64,000 nt of DNA from Enterocloster bolteae (GTDB taxonomy: Bacteria; Bacillota; Clostridia; Lachnospirales; Lachnospiraceae), in NCBI RefSeq assembly GCF_002234575.2, contig NZ_CP022464.2, positions 5,146,001 to 5,210,000 of the forward strand, in the 5' to 3' direction. Within the stretch, counting starts at the first letter, position 1, and each line of letters begins with the position of its first letter. A program made the position numbers and the translations under genes. The notes beneath the pieces were generated by a model that saw only the letters and a program-made list of their open reading frames with translations, did not search any database and was not told the origin of the DNA. Shown here piece after piece: positions 56,242 to 64,000 of the stretch.

Positions 56242-56520
56242 TTATTCAAGATGTGGAAGAATCTTCTCAACATCCGTATGAGGGCGTGGAATAACGTGGG
56301 TAGATACAACCTCTCCCACTGCTGCCGCAGAAGCTGCGCCGGCATCGGTAGCTGCTTTAACCGCACCTACATCGCCTCTTACCATAACGGTAACAAGTCC
56401 GGATCCGATTTTCTCATATCCAACCAGTGTAACGTTGGCAGCTTTAACCATGGCATCCGCTGCTTCAATTGCACCGACCAATCCTTTTGTCTCGACCATA
56501 CCTAATGCATCTGCATTCAT
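56242..56520 (-). CDS. BMC-H shell protein, PduA/EutM-like
   Basis: 92-aa shell hexamer subunit, differing from the one at 51466-51744 at only about ten positions (for example [15 protein letters not shown] and [15 protein letters not shown] here). Two near-identical copies should raise facet protein dosage or form mixed hexamers. AGGAGG-type site upstream; strong hairpin downstream. Confidence 0.95.
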   Translation of the reverse strand: MNADALGMVETKGLVGAIEAADAMVKAANVTLVGYEKIGSGLVTVMVRGDVGAVKAATDAGAASAAAVGEVVSTHVIPRPHTDVEKILPHLE

Positions 56521-56564
56521 ATTAGAACCTCCTTAATTGATTCACATTCTCCAGATTTATCTTA

Positions 56565-57359
56565 TTAGATATATGGAGTTGTTGTAGACTTAGGTTCATC
56601 ACCTAATGCACCAAGCATTTTCTTGCCCGCTTCGATGGAAGCCTTCACTGCCTGGCGTACAGCGCCGGAATCACCGGTAAATGTGAGGATAACCTCGTTT
56701 GAATAGCTGGTTCCGCCGTTACCTGGTGAACAGTAGCCTACCACTTCAACGTTAGCAGCCTTTACCGCGATATCCGCCAGAACCGTGCCGATTGCAGCCG
56801 GTCCCGCGCATGTCATGCCGAATGCTCTTCCAACCGGCGCACCCAACGCCTTCTCAAGACAGTAACTGGCTCTTGCGGTATACTGGAACTCCAGATGTCC
56901 CGCATCGTTGCCGTATACATCGCCGAAGTATTTTGGAAGAACCTGAAGGGCAATCTCAACTGCTCTTCTGGCATCCGATACATCATCTGCTCCGATATAG
57001 ATCAAGCTGCCGTGTCCGGCACCGCCCTTCGTATCTCTTGGAAGCTCTACGGAAATGATTTCTGTGTTGGTTGCCTTTACAGCCTCATCAACTGCCCATA
57101 TCTGAGGGCCCGCTCCGGTTCTGCCTCCCACAATACCGATGGAACGGTATTTACCTAACTTCATAACGTCCACTAACATAGGATCCACGCTGGCAATAAC
57201 AAGGCCGATCGTATCGCCGATTGCCGTTCCCACAAACTCGGTTAATCCAATATTACCGCAGCATTCTTCCTTTGGCGCCTCTGCCTTGCACTCCTCTTTC
57301 CCGATGCCAAGTTCATCGGAAACCTGCTTCATTACTTTCTCAATTAACTGCTGATCCAT
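56565..57359 (-). CDS. pduB: BMC-T shell protein, PduB-like with N-terminal extension
   Basis: 264-aa tandem-BMC shell protein: two domains (LTEFVGTAIGDTIGLV; ARRAVEIALQVLPKYFG; FTGDSGAVRQAVKASIEAGK). The first 35 residues (DQQLIEKVMKQVSDELGI, then an ECCG segment) form an amphipathic extension, which in PduB helps attach the enzyme core to the shell. The paralogue at 38181 lacks it. It lies directly downstream of the activase gene. Confidence 0.93.
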   Translation of the reverse strand: MDQQLIEKVMKQVSDELGIGKEECKAEAPKEECCGNIGLTEFVGTAIGDTIGLVIASVDPMLVDVMKLGKYRSIGIVGGRTGAGPQIWAVDEAVKATNTEIISVELPRDTKGGAGHGSLIYIGADDVSDARRAVEIALQVLPKYFGDVYGNDAGHLEFQYTARASYCLEKALGAPVGRAFGMTCAGPAAIGTVLADIAVKAANVEVVGYCSPGNGGTSYSNEVILTFTGDSGAVRQAVKASIEAGKKMLGALGDEPKSTTTPYI

Positions 57360-57386
57360 TTTTCTTCCTCCATTCTAAAATCTTGT

Positions 57387-58304
57387 CTAACCGCCAATGA
57401 TACATTGAAAACCATAACTCTCCACCACTGCCTTACATTCCTCCAGATCCTCCGGAGCCAGCGGCTTAATTTGTTTCAGTGTGTAATCCTGGCCCAACAA
57501 ACCATACTTGTTTTCGCCAAAGGAATGATACGGCAGCAGATGTATAGTCCGTATACCCACCAGGGTTCTGGCAAACTCTGCGATCGCCTTAATATCCTCC
57601 ACCGAGTAGTTAAAGCCCGGAATCACCGGAACACGGATTACAGTATTGGATATTTTACAGATCTCGGGAGCATTTTTAATAACCAGGTCATTGCTAACCC
57701 CCGTGAACTTTTTATGCTGCTCACCGTCCATATGCTTAATATCCAGAAGCACCGTATCCACATAAGGAATTACCTTCTCAATCGCTTCACGGCTCCCCAC
57801 TCCAGTGGTCTCAATGGCGGTATTCCATCCCTGCCCCTTGCATGCCTGCAGAAGCTCGGAAGCAAATTCATACTGCATCAGCGGCTCACCGCCGGATAAA
57901 GTGATGCCTCCGCCGGAACGTCTGTAGGTTGTGGCATCCTTTTTCAGTTCCCGGATTACCTGCTGGATCGACATTGTCTTTCCTTTCAGCACCAAGGCGC
58001 CTGCCGGACATGCATTGACACATTCGCCGCATCCACTGCACAGCTCTCTGTTAATCCAGGTTTTATTTTCCGGACTGATTGCCCCTCTCTTGCAGGCCGT
58101 TATACAACGGCCGCAATGAAGGCAATCATCTTCTTTATACATAATAACTGGTTTGATACTCTGGGATTCAGGATTACTACACCACTGGCAGGAGAGAGGA
58201 CAGCCCTTTAAAAACACGATCGTCCGGATTCCCGGTCCGTCATGCAGGGAAAACCTTTGTATGTCGAACACGGTTCCCATTAAATTATAATTGATTGAAT
58301 CCAT
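57387..58304 (-). CDS. Glycyl radical enzyme activase (radical SAM)
   Basis: 305-aa activase. The radical-SAM cluster motif is GCPLSCQWCSNPES, preceded by FSLHDGPGIRT. An inserted ferredoxin-like domain carries two clusters (CLHCGRCITACKRGA; CSGCGECVNACPAGA). SAM-binding TLSGGEPLMQ follows. It uses SAM and an electron to place the radical on the glycines of the two dehydratases (58341 and 41928). One activase serves both. It lies 36 bases downstream of the first dehydratase gene. Confidence 0.93.
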   Translation of the reverse strand: MDSINYNLMGTVFDIQRFSLHDGPGIRTIVFLKGCPLSCQWCSNPESQSIKPVIMYKEDDCLHCGRCITACKRGAISPENKTWINRELCSGCGECVNACPAGALVLKGKTMSIQQVIRELKKDATTYRRSGGGITLSGGEPLMQYEFASELLQACKGQGWNTAIETTGVGSREAIEKVIPYVDTVLLDIKHMDGEQHKKFTGVSNDLVIKNAPEICKISNTVIRVPVIPGFNYSVEDIKAIAEFARTLVGIRTIHLLPYHSFGENKYGLLGQDYTLKQIKPLAPEDLEECKAVVESYGFQCIIGG

Positions 58305-58340
58305 GCCGAACTCCCTTCACTGTATTATACTGGAACCGCA

Positions 58341-60911
58341 CTAAAAGGTCTGCTCTGTACGGCTGATAATATCGTCCTGAACTTCTTTTGCCAGAACGGT
58401 AAACTGTGCGCTGTATCCTGCAACACGGACTACCAGATCCTTGTAATCCTCCGGATGCTCCTGTGCTGCAAGCAGGGTTGCTCTGTCAATAACGTTGAAC
58501 TGCACATGCATGCCCTTGTGATCAAAATATGCGCGTACCACGGATGCGAAACGTTTCAGGCCTTCATCCCCTGCAAGTGCGTCAGGAAGGAATTTCTGGT
58601 TGTATAACGTACCGTTGGAATAGTTTGCATGATCCAGTTTTGCCACGGACATGGCTGCCGCCGTCGGTCCGTTGGTATCCTTTCCCTGTCTCGGGGAAAC
58701 GCCGTCAGCCAGAGGAGTCTTAGCCAGCCTTCCATCCGGAAGAGCGCTTACATCCTTTCCGAATAACACATTGGCAGATACAGGATAGCATCCAGCCTGG
58801 AACTGTCCGCCGCGCGGATTCGTGTATTTTTCCACTTCGTAGGAATAAATCTGTCCACAGCGTCTTGCGATCATATCAACTTCGTCAATATCATTTCCAA
58901 ACCATGGGGTGTTCTCCATCAGTCTCTTAATGTGTGCATAATCAGGGTTCACACAGGCCGGTTCTGTCTTGGCCGGCTCTGCGGGTGACGGCCAGCGGCA
59001 TGCCTGTGCAGGTCCGGCAAGCTGTGCCTGAAGATCCGCCAGGTTGATGGAGCCGTTATTGCTAAGGATTCTCTTGACTGCTTCATAAATCCTTGCTTCG
59101 TCCGTGCACTCGTCAGCCGTAGCAGCAGGTGCGGAGGCATTGCATGCATAACCGAAGTTGTTTGCCATTGCTTCTTTCAGCTGAGCCATGGTTACTTCCT
59201 TGCTCTCAAATACATGTTTCTTGATGGCACACAGGGAGTCTCCGGAATCGGCCACGCCGAATGCCTGCGGGCCTGTAAAGTTGTAAATTGCTCCGCCTTC
59301 CTGTACACTCTTGCCTCTTCCGATACAGTCATCTACCAGTGCTGACAGGAATGGAAGCGGCGCTCTCTCTGCATGTGCGAAGTCAACACAGTTGTCGGCT
59401 TCTGCCAGATGATATACGAAATATTCCATCTGTTTTTTGTATGCCGCAAAAATATCCTCAATGCTGGTAAAGGAAGTCATATCACCGGTCTGCGGGCCTA
59501 ACTGCTTGTCGCCCACCTTGCCGTTGTTCAGGGTGATTTCCAGAACCTTTGCAATGTTGAAGAACGCTGCGTCATGCCAGCCCTCTGTCTTGTGCGGGCA
59601 CTGCGGCTCTACACAGCCGATGATGCAGTAGCTTCTTGCATCTGCTAGAGACACGCCTCTGTTGCACAGTGCAGGGATAATTACTTCATCATTGTACATA
59701 GCCGGAACGCCCAGTCCGAGACGGGTCACTTCGCATGCTCTGTAGAGGAATTCATCCGGTGTATTCTGGTGAACGCGGATGGAGAAGGAAGGCGCCGGCA
59801 GAGCTACGTGGGCAACAGCTTCCATACACATATAGGATACGTCATTGGTTGCATCCAGGCCGTCCTCTGTCTGGCCGCCCACGATCAGGTTCTGGAATAC
59901 TGCGTATCCGGCAAATGCCTGTGCGCTGACCTCATCACGCGTCTTGTTGACATCATTTAATTTAACCCAGATACAGTCAACCAGTTCCTGTGCAAATTCC
60001 GGGCAGATGTTTTTATCTGCGGCCAGATGCGGATACATGTACTGGTCAAAACGTCCTGGTGAAATGGAGTGGCCGTTGGCCTCGATCTGAAGGAGGATCT
60101 GTACAAACCAGAATGCCTGGCATGCTTCGTAGAAATTGGTTGCTCCCCGTTCCGGAACCCTGTCGCAGTTGGCAGCGATCTGGAGCAGTTCTGCTTTTCT
60201 TACAGGATCCGGGCATGAAGCTGCCATCTCTCTTGCCTTGGCAGCATAGCGGTGTGCAAAGTTGATTGCTGCCGTATATGTAATTACAATCGCCTCATAG
60301 AAATTTTTCTTCTTGATGTACTCCGGATCACTTGTATCCAGCTTTTCCATGGTCTCGATTACCTGTTTAATGATTCCGGTGAAACCGATATCCAGAACCT
60401 TGCCGTAATCTACACACACATGTCCAACGCCGCCGTAGAAGTAGTTGCCTACCGTAAACACTCCGTTTGCGATGCAGTCCTTAGTCTCCTGTGACATATA
60501 GGAATCTGCCAGAGCGCTGGTGGTCTTTCCTTCCCAGTATTTGAATGCTTCATGCAGCTCTGCTGCGGTATCTTTTGGAATCTGGAACGGGTCGGCAACT
60601 CTGGTGCCCATTGTCTCAAATTCCTTCTCAACCCAGTCATAAGAAAATTCAGGACAAATCTCTGTTGAACGCAGATTCTTTGTGATTGCGCCTACAACCA
60701 GCTCGTCATCATGAATGGTAATCGGAAGATTGTTAAAAATTTTCTCTGCTGCTTTGGCACGGCGCATAATAGGAGACAGTCCCTCTGTCTCTTTATAGGA
60801 CTCTGTTACCAGAACCGCCCTCTCAGACTCAACGTACGGAATTGCATCGACAATTGCTCTTTTAAGACGTTTCACTCTCTCGGTTGGCTCTGTAAACCCC
60901 TTTGCTATCAT
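58341..60911 (-). CDS. Glycyl radical diol dehydratase (propanediol/glycerol type), copy 1
   Basis: 856 aa, with the same catalytic set as copy 2: His164 (VGHVCVDYG), His281-Ser282, the GCVEPQ Cys and Glu, GWHDAAF Asp and the radical Gly832 (RVAGYSAQF). It makes an aldehyde from a vicinal diol. The internal insertion near residue 600 is longer than in copy 2, with a Pro/Ala-rich stretch (CRWPSPAEPAKTEPACV). ATG 60911 is chosen: it has an AAAGGAGGA site and aligns with the MIAKGFTEPT start of copy 2; an in-frame start at 61004 lies at or before the predicted transcription start. First gene of the long operon. Confidence 0.92.
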   Translation of the reverse strand: MIAKGFTEPTERVKRLKRAIVDAIPYVESERAVLVTESYKETEGLSPIMRRAKAAEKIFNNLPITIHDDELVVGAITKNLRSTEICPEFSYDWVEKEFETMGTRVADPFQIPKDTAAELHEAFKYWEGKTTSALADSYMSQETKDCIANGVFTVGNYFYGGVGHVCVDYGKVLDIGFTGIIKQVIETMEKLDTSDPEYIKKKNFYEAIVITYTAAINFAHRYAAKAREMAASCPDPVRKAELLQIAANCDRVPERGATNFYEACQAFWFVQILLQIEANGHSISPGRFDQYMYPHLAADKNICPEFAQELVDCIWVKLNDVNKTRDEVSAQAFAGYAVFQNLIVGGQTEDGLDATNDVSYMCMEAVAHVALPAPSFSIRVHQNTPDEFLYRACEVTRLGLGVPAMYNDEVIIPALCNRGVSLADARSYCIIGCVEPQCPHKTEGWHDAAFFNIAKVLEITLNNGKVGDKQLGPQTGDMTSFTSIEDIFAAYKKQMEYFVYHLAEADNCVDFAHAERAPLPFLSALVDDCIGRGKSVQEGGAIYNFTGPQAFGVADSGDSLCAIKKHVFESKEVTMAQLKEAMANNFGYACNASAPAATADECTDEARIYEAVKRILSNNGSINLADLQAQLAGPAQACRWPSPAEPAKTEPACVNPDYAHIKRLMENTPWFGNDIDEVDMIARRCGQIYSYEVEKYTNPRGGQFQAGCYPVSANVLFGKDVSALPDGRLAKTPLADGVSPRQGKDTNGPTAAAMSVAKLDHANYSNGTLYNQKFLPDALAGDEGLKRFASVVRAYFDHKGMHVQFNVIDRATLLAAQEHPEDYKDLVVRVAGYSAQFTVLAKEVQDDIISRTEQTF

Positions 60912-61002
60912 ACAAATATCCTCCTTTATTTTGTTTTCTATTGCATAGTTTTCAGTTTCCGGGATTTGCCCGTCCATCAATTCCAGGGCGTCCCTCCTCC
61001 TC

Positions 61003-61068
61003 ATAATATCCTATACGGACGAAAAAGAAGACATATTATTAAAACGTAATAGATGTAAAATACAGACT
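61003..61068 (-). promoter_or_regulatory. AraC-type operator and promoter of the main microcompartment operon
   Basis: Minus strand: boxes AGTCTGTATTTTAC (61055-61068) and CGTTTTAATAATAT (61033-61046), 22 bp apart, then 24 bases to the -10 TATTAT (61003-61008). The -35 (TCTTCT) is poor. Same geometry as at 44471-44536. Confidence 0.65.
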
Positions 61069-61073
61069 TTTCA

Positions 61074-61646
61074 TCACGAAATTGTGACGCCCAGCAGCTT
61101 GAGAAACCCTTTTAGAATTTCCACATTCCCGGGCCAGGCCGGGGAAGTTACCAGATTTTCAAAGATTACCGCTTCATACGGCTCCTTTTCCATGAAAATG
61201 CCTCCGGCTGCCAGTACCTCCGGCCGCACCGCCGGATAAGCAGTCACCTTTTTTCCCTTCAGCACTCTGGCCGCGGTCAGGATCTGTACTCCGTGGCATA
61301 TGGCCGCCACCGGTTTTTTCAGATCCATAAAGTAATGTACCATATCTATTACCCTGGAATTCAGCCTGAGATACTCGGGCGCCCTTCCCCCGGTAAGGAA
61401 CAGTCCGTCGTATTGTTCCAGCTTCAGATACTGGAACGAAGCATTGAGCACAAAATTGTGCCCCGGTTTTTCAGAATAGGTCTGGTCACCTTCAAAATCA
61501 TGAATCGCTGTCCTTATGGTGTCTCCCGCAGTCTTGTCCGGGCAGACCACATCCACCGCCACCCCCGCCATCAGTAATGCCTGATACGGCACCATCACCT
61601 CATAATCCTCCGTATAGTCGCCCGCCAGCATCAGAACTCGCTTCAT
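61074..61646 (-). CDS. DJ-1/PfpI-family protein
   Basis: 190-aa DJ-1/PfpI fold, with nucleophile-elbow Cys in [10 protein letters not shown], an upstream [13 protein letters not shown] and Glu in the N-terminal [11 protein letters not shown]. Family members act as glyoxalases, protein deglycases or proteases. In an aldehyde-producing locus, handling of reactive carbonyls such as methylglyoxal is a sensible guess. It overlaps eutP by 47 bases and ends just before the main operon's operator. Confidence 0.85.
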   Translation of the reverse strand: MKRVLMLAGDYTEDYEVMVPYQALLMAGVAVDVVCPDKTAGDTIRTAIHDFEGDQTYSEKPGHNFVLNASFQYLKLEQYDGLFLTGGRAPEYLRLNSRVIDMVHYFMDLKKPVAAICHGVQILTAARVLKGKKVTAYPAVRPEVLAAGGIFMEKEPYEAVIFENLVTSPAWPGNVEILKGFLKLLGVTIS

Positions 61647-62109
61647 CCGTTTCCTCCTCTCTTTCCCATGGCATGGTATCGCCCTCTTCCCGCAGGTAAT
61701 TAAGAATATCTCCCACCCCTTCGCCGGTCACGGAGCTGACATAGAATATCTTCTTGCATCCCGTAAGTTCCAGCCACATGGTGGCTAGGTCCGGCCTTGC
61801 CTCCGGCTGGTCAATCTGTGTCACGATCCCTATGACTTCCCTGGTTGCCATGGATACAATATTGGGGCTGTACAGTGAATAGTCCTCAATGGCGCTCATC
61901 AGCAGTCCCACAATGTCAGCCTCATAGGAATACAGAATCAACGCCCTTGCCAGGGTTTTGTTCTCCGCATACTCTCCGGGCGTATCGATAATAACATCGT
62001 AATTATTAATGTACTGCGTCTTATGGTATGTTATCTTTCTACCCTTCATCGCCTGTGTCAGCGTGGTCTTTCCCGCTCCGCTGCGCCCCACCAGCATGAT
62101 CTTTTTCAT
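61600..62109 (-). CDS. eutP: EutP/PduV-like GTPase
   Basis: 169-aa small P-loop protein: Walker [17 protein letters not shown], switch region [11 protein letters not shown], and VTQIDQP as the G4 motif. EutP/PduV proteins associate with microcompartments, and acetate-kinase-like activity has been reported for some. ATG 62109 follows GGGAAGGAGCG; the longer in-frame start at 62277 would overlap the shell gene upstream. The 3' end overlaps the DJ-1 gene. Confidence 0.9.
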   Translation of the reverse strand: MKKIMLVGRSGAGKTTLTQAMKGRKITYHKTQYINNYDVIIDTPGEYAENKTLARALILYSYEADIVGLLMSAIEDYSLYSPNIVSMATREVIGIVTQIDQPEARPDLATMWLELTGCKKIFYVSSVTGEGVGDILNYLREEGDTMPWEREEETDEASSDAGGRLYGGL

Positions 62110-62140
62110 TGACGCTCCTTCCCGGCTAAGCAGCATGTAA

Positions 62141-62521
62141 TCAGGCCTTTGTGATCCTGCATACCGTAAAATCAAGTTCTGAGGACGTGTACTCCAAAAT
62201 CCGCTCAAAGGCGATATTGACATCAGAAATGGTTCCCGTGATAATGAGCGTACCGCTGAACCGGTCGATAAAACCAATCTGTATATTAGAAGCCTTGATG
62301 GCCAGATCCGCTGTTATGATTGCTGTCTCACTGGGAGTAAGGGTCAGTACTCCGATGGCCGAACGGTGATAATCAACCTTTGGATCCAGTCCCAGTTTTT
62401 TGTAAATCACCTCATCCGGGCTGGCTATTATATGAGCCATGGTAATCTGTTTGCCGGGCACTGATTCCTGTATAATCCTCATCAGGTCCCCCTGGCTTCC
62501 ATTCCAGTTTTTTATTTCCAT
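62141..62521 (-). CDS. eutS: BMC shell protein, EutS/PduU-like (circularly permuted)
   Basis: 126-aa permuted BMC-H: RIIQESVPGKQITMAHIIAS at the N-terminus forms the beta-barrel cap, then AIGVLTLTPSETAIITADLA, and ends FTVCRITKA. EutS/PduU hexamers are minor shell components with a capped pore. First gene of a three-gene unit with eutP and DJ-1; an AAAGGTGATGG site precedes the ATG. Confidence 0.93.
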   Translation of the reverse strand: MEIKNWNGSQGDLMRIIQESVPGKQITMAHIIASPDEVIYKKLGLDPKVDYHRSAIGVLTLTPSETAIITADLAIKASNIQIGFIDRFSGTLIITGTISDVNIAFERILEYTSSELDFTVCRITKA

Positions 62522-62554
62522 TTATCACCATCACCTTTCCGCCTTTATTTTTAT

Positions 62555-62619
62555 ATTGTAACATTTTATAAAAGTTTCCTTTAGTACTAGACAAACTGAT
62601 TTTTTGTATTATACAGACT
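62555..62619 (-). promoter_or_regulatory. AraC-type operator and promoter of the eutS unit
   Basis: Minus strand: boxes AGTCTGTATAATAC (62606-62619) and AGTTTGTCTAGTAC (62584-62597), 22 bp apart and clearly alike, then 23 bases to the -10 TACAAT (62555-62560). Third example of this arrangement. Confidence 0.65.
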
Positions 62620-62675
62620 TGTACGCAATGAGTCGGACAGTATTGGATAATACCATTTTTTAGACTGCCCATTCA

Positions 62676-62704
62676 TTGTATAGGATATCTTTTTTCTTTA
62701 TAAT
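62676..62704 (+). promoter_or_regulatory. Sigma-A promoter of pduS
   Basis: TTGTAT (62676-62681), 17-base spacer, TATAAT (62699-62704), 43 bases before the ATG. Confidence 0.7.
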
Positions 62705-62747
62705 TAAAAAGAAAGGGATTTGAGTGATATATGAAGGGAGAGTATAT

Positions 62748-64000
62748 ATGACGCTGTTAGAACAAATAAAAGAAGCGGGAATCGTCGGGTGCGGCGGGGC
62801 CGGCTTCCCTACCCATGTCAAGCTGAACTGTACCGTGGAATATCTGATTATCAATGCCGCCGAATGTGAACCGCTCCTGCGGACCGACCGTTTTCTTATG
62901 CTCCATAAGGCCAGGGAGATCGTCACGGCCGCCGGTATGATCGGAGATATGGTACAGGCGGGTAAACGTTATATAGTACTGAAAGAAACATACTCGGAAG
63001 AGATTGCCGCACTGGAAGCTGCCATTACAGAACTTCACAGTCCTGTCAAGCTTTATAAGATGAAGAACTTCTACCCGGCCGGCGATGAACAGATCATGGT
63101 CTGCGACGTTACGGGGCGCACGGTTCCGCCTTCCGGAATCCCCCTTGACGTGGGTGCCGTGGTATCCAATCTGGCCACCGTTTATTCCATTTACAATGCA
63201 TCCCAGGGACAGCCCTTTACCGAAAAATACCTGACGGTTACCGGGGCGGTGAACTCCCCCTGCATTGTCCGCGCTCCTCTGGGTACTTCCTTTGCAGAGT
63301 GCCTTCTGCTGGCCGGAGGAAGCAGTCTTTCCTCCTTTCACGTAATCGCAGGCGGCCCCATGATGGGTAAATGCTACAGAAAGGAGGAAGCCGCGGGACT
63401 GACCGTCACAAAAACCACTTCCGGCTACATCATTGTCGCTGACGATACGCCCCTGGTGGAAAAGCATAATATTCCCATATCCGTTTCGCTGAAGCGGGCC
63501 AAAATGTGCTGTATCCAATGCTCTTACTGCACCCAGATGTGTCCGCGTTACCTCACGGGACATCCGTTAAAGCCGCATATGATTATGCGAAAGCTCGCCT
63601 ATGCCCAGTCTCCCGAGGAGGTTCTGGAGGACGAGCATGTCAGGCAGGCCATGATATGCAGCGAGTGCGGACTCTGTGAAACATATGCCTGTCCCATGGG
63701 ACTTCAGCCGCGCCAGGTCAATATTTATGTCAAGAATCTGCTCCGGCAGAATAAATACCGCTATCCCAAGCCTTCAGAGACATTTACACAGCTGGAGGAA
63801 CGAAGCTACCGGAAAGCGCCGTCCAAGCGCATGGCGGTCCGCCTGGGTGTCGACCAGTATTATGACTATCATATTGACAGCTGCAAAGCCGCTGATCCCG
63901 CCACAGTTCGGATCTCCCTAAGACAGCACATCGGCGCCCCCAGCCAACCTGTGGTACAGACAGGTGACACGGTTTCGTGCGGGCAGCTGATCGGAGCGAT
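62748..64000 (+). CDS. pduS: PduS/RnfC-like flavoprotein-ferredoxin (partial)
   Basis: At least 417 residues; the frame is open to the window end. N-terminal GCGGAGFPTHVKL is the RnfC-like glycine-rich flavin/NADH motif, INAAECEPLL follows, and two cluster motifs (CIQCSYCTQMCPRY; CSECGLCETYACPMG) bind 4Fe-4S centres. A biotinyl/SLBB-like domain appears to begin near the end (GDTVSCGQLIG). PduS moves electrons across or within the shell; here it could supply the low-potential electron for the activase. ATG 62748 follows AAGGGAG; an ATG at 62731 is closed by TGA. Divergent from the eutS unit. Confidence 0.9.
   Translation, partial: MTLLEQIKEAGIVGCGGAGFPTHVKLNCTVEYLIINAAECEPLLRTDRFLMLHKAREIVTAAGMIGDMVQAGKRYIVLKETYSEEIAALEAAITELHSPVKLYKMKNFYPAGDEQIMVCDVTGRTVPPSGIPLDVGAVVSNLATVYSIYNASQGQPFTEKYLTVTGAVNSPCIVRAPLGTSFAECLLLAGGSSLSSFHVIAGGPMMGKCYRKEEAAGLTVTKTTSGYIIVADDTPLVEKHNIPISVSLKRAKMCCIQCSYCTQMCPRYLTGHPLKPHMIMRKLAYAQSPEEVLEDEHVRQAMICSECGLCETYACPMGLQPRQVNIYVKNLLRQNKYRYPKPSETFTQLEERSYRKAPSKRMAVRLGVDQYYDYHIDSCKAADPATVRISLRQHIGAPSQPVVQTGDTVSCGQLIGA

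Noticed and set aside
58341..60911. Choline trimethylamine-lyase (CutC) identity for the glycyl radical enzymes
   Set aside because: The GHSISPGRFDQ and His164 motifs, and residue numbering, match diol dehydratases rather than CutC, whose corresponding segments differ.
62612..62617. TATAAT (minus sense) near 62608-62613 as the eutS -10
   Set aside because: No acceptable -35 17 bases away and it falls within the distal AraC-type box; the downstream TACAAT fits the geometry shared by the other two promoters.
62757..63563. Long minus-strand open frame (268 codons) opposite the right-edge gene
   Set aside because: It is the antisense of pduS, whose plus-strand frame has clear RnfC-like and Fe-S motifs, a promoter and a ribosome binding site.

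Overview
The window looks like chromosomal DNA of an anaerobic gut Firmicute of the Lachnospiraceae (Clostridium cluster XIVa; Enterocloster-like is my guess). The reasons are strong AGGAGG ribosome binding sites, mid GC content, and the gene content: a glycyl-radical microcompartment, GntP and lactose/cellobiose-type PTS systems, BglG/LicR and sigma-54 regulators, and an IS110 element. Genus is inferred, not shown. I saw no rRNA, tRNA or CRISPR.

Region 1 (1-3.1 kb) is gene-poor: a degenerate tandem array of about 120-bp repeats, one small hypothetical gene, and a decayed gene resembling the tail of a type I restriction R subunit.

Region 2 (3.1-25.6 kb) is an anaerobic catabolic cluster: two CaiB/BaiF CoA-transferases, two SDRs, a 2-enoate-reductase-like flavoenzyme, a hydratase-2-like protein, two beta-hydroxyacid/acyl dehydrogenases, an HpcH-type aldolase, a CMD-like protein, a PPC-domain protein, an amidohydrolase-like protein, two metallo-beta-lactamase (MBL) hydrolases, a GntP transporter and a MATE exporter. 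A sigma-54 activator sits in the middle. At least four transcription units start with near-identical sigma-54 promoters (TTGGCATG-N4-TTGC, read on the minus strand) preceded by clustered TGTGTCA/TGGCACA sites. Two identical IS110 copies split the first operon, each inserted between a Shine-Dalgarno sequence and its start codon. The parts recall bile-acid (bai) style CoA-dependent modification, but the substrate is unknown.

Region 3 (25.7-36.5 kb) is a phosphotransferase operon (two EIIC, one EIIB, one EIIA) with a 6-phospho-beta-glucosidase, an aldo/keto reductase, two tandem-NTF2 proteins and an MBL paralogous to one in region 2. A divergent PRD regulator flanks it. Two promoters carry the same TGCAC-N6-GTGCA operator at exactly the same distance. 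I infer uptake of a glycoside, release of its aglycone, and possibly feeding of region 2.

Region 4 (36.5-38.2 kb) has a PIN-domain gene pair, hairpins and gene remnants.

Region 5 (38.2-64 kb) is a glycyl-radical-enzyme microcompartment locus: two diol-dehydratase-type glycyl radical enzymes, a radical-SAM activase, two CoA-acylating aldehyde dehydrogenases, an alcohol dehydrogenase, PduL, EutJ, two BMC-H, two PduB-like BMC-T, EutN, EutS, EutP, a BMC protein with a long acidic tail, a SAM synthase, a DJ-1-like protein and a divergent PduS (cut by the window end). The likely substrate is 1,2-propanediol or glycerol. Control is by two PocR-sensor/AraC-response-regulator pairs. Both sensors lack the usual phosphoacceptor histidine and one regulator has Glu in place of Asp. 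Three promoters carry tandem 22-bp-spaced boxes at a fixed distance from the -10, which are good candidates for the binding sites of these regulators.
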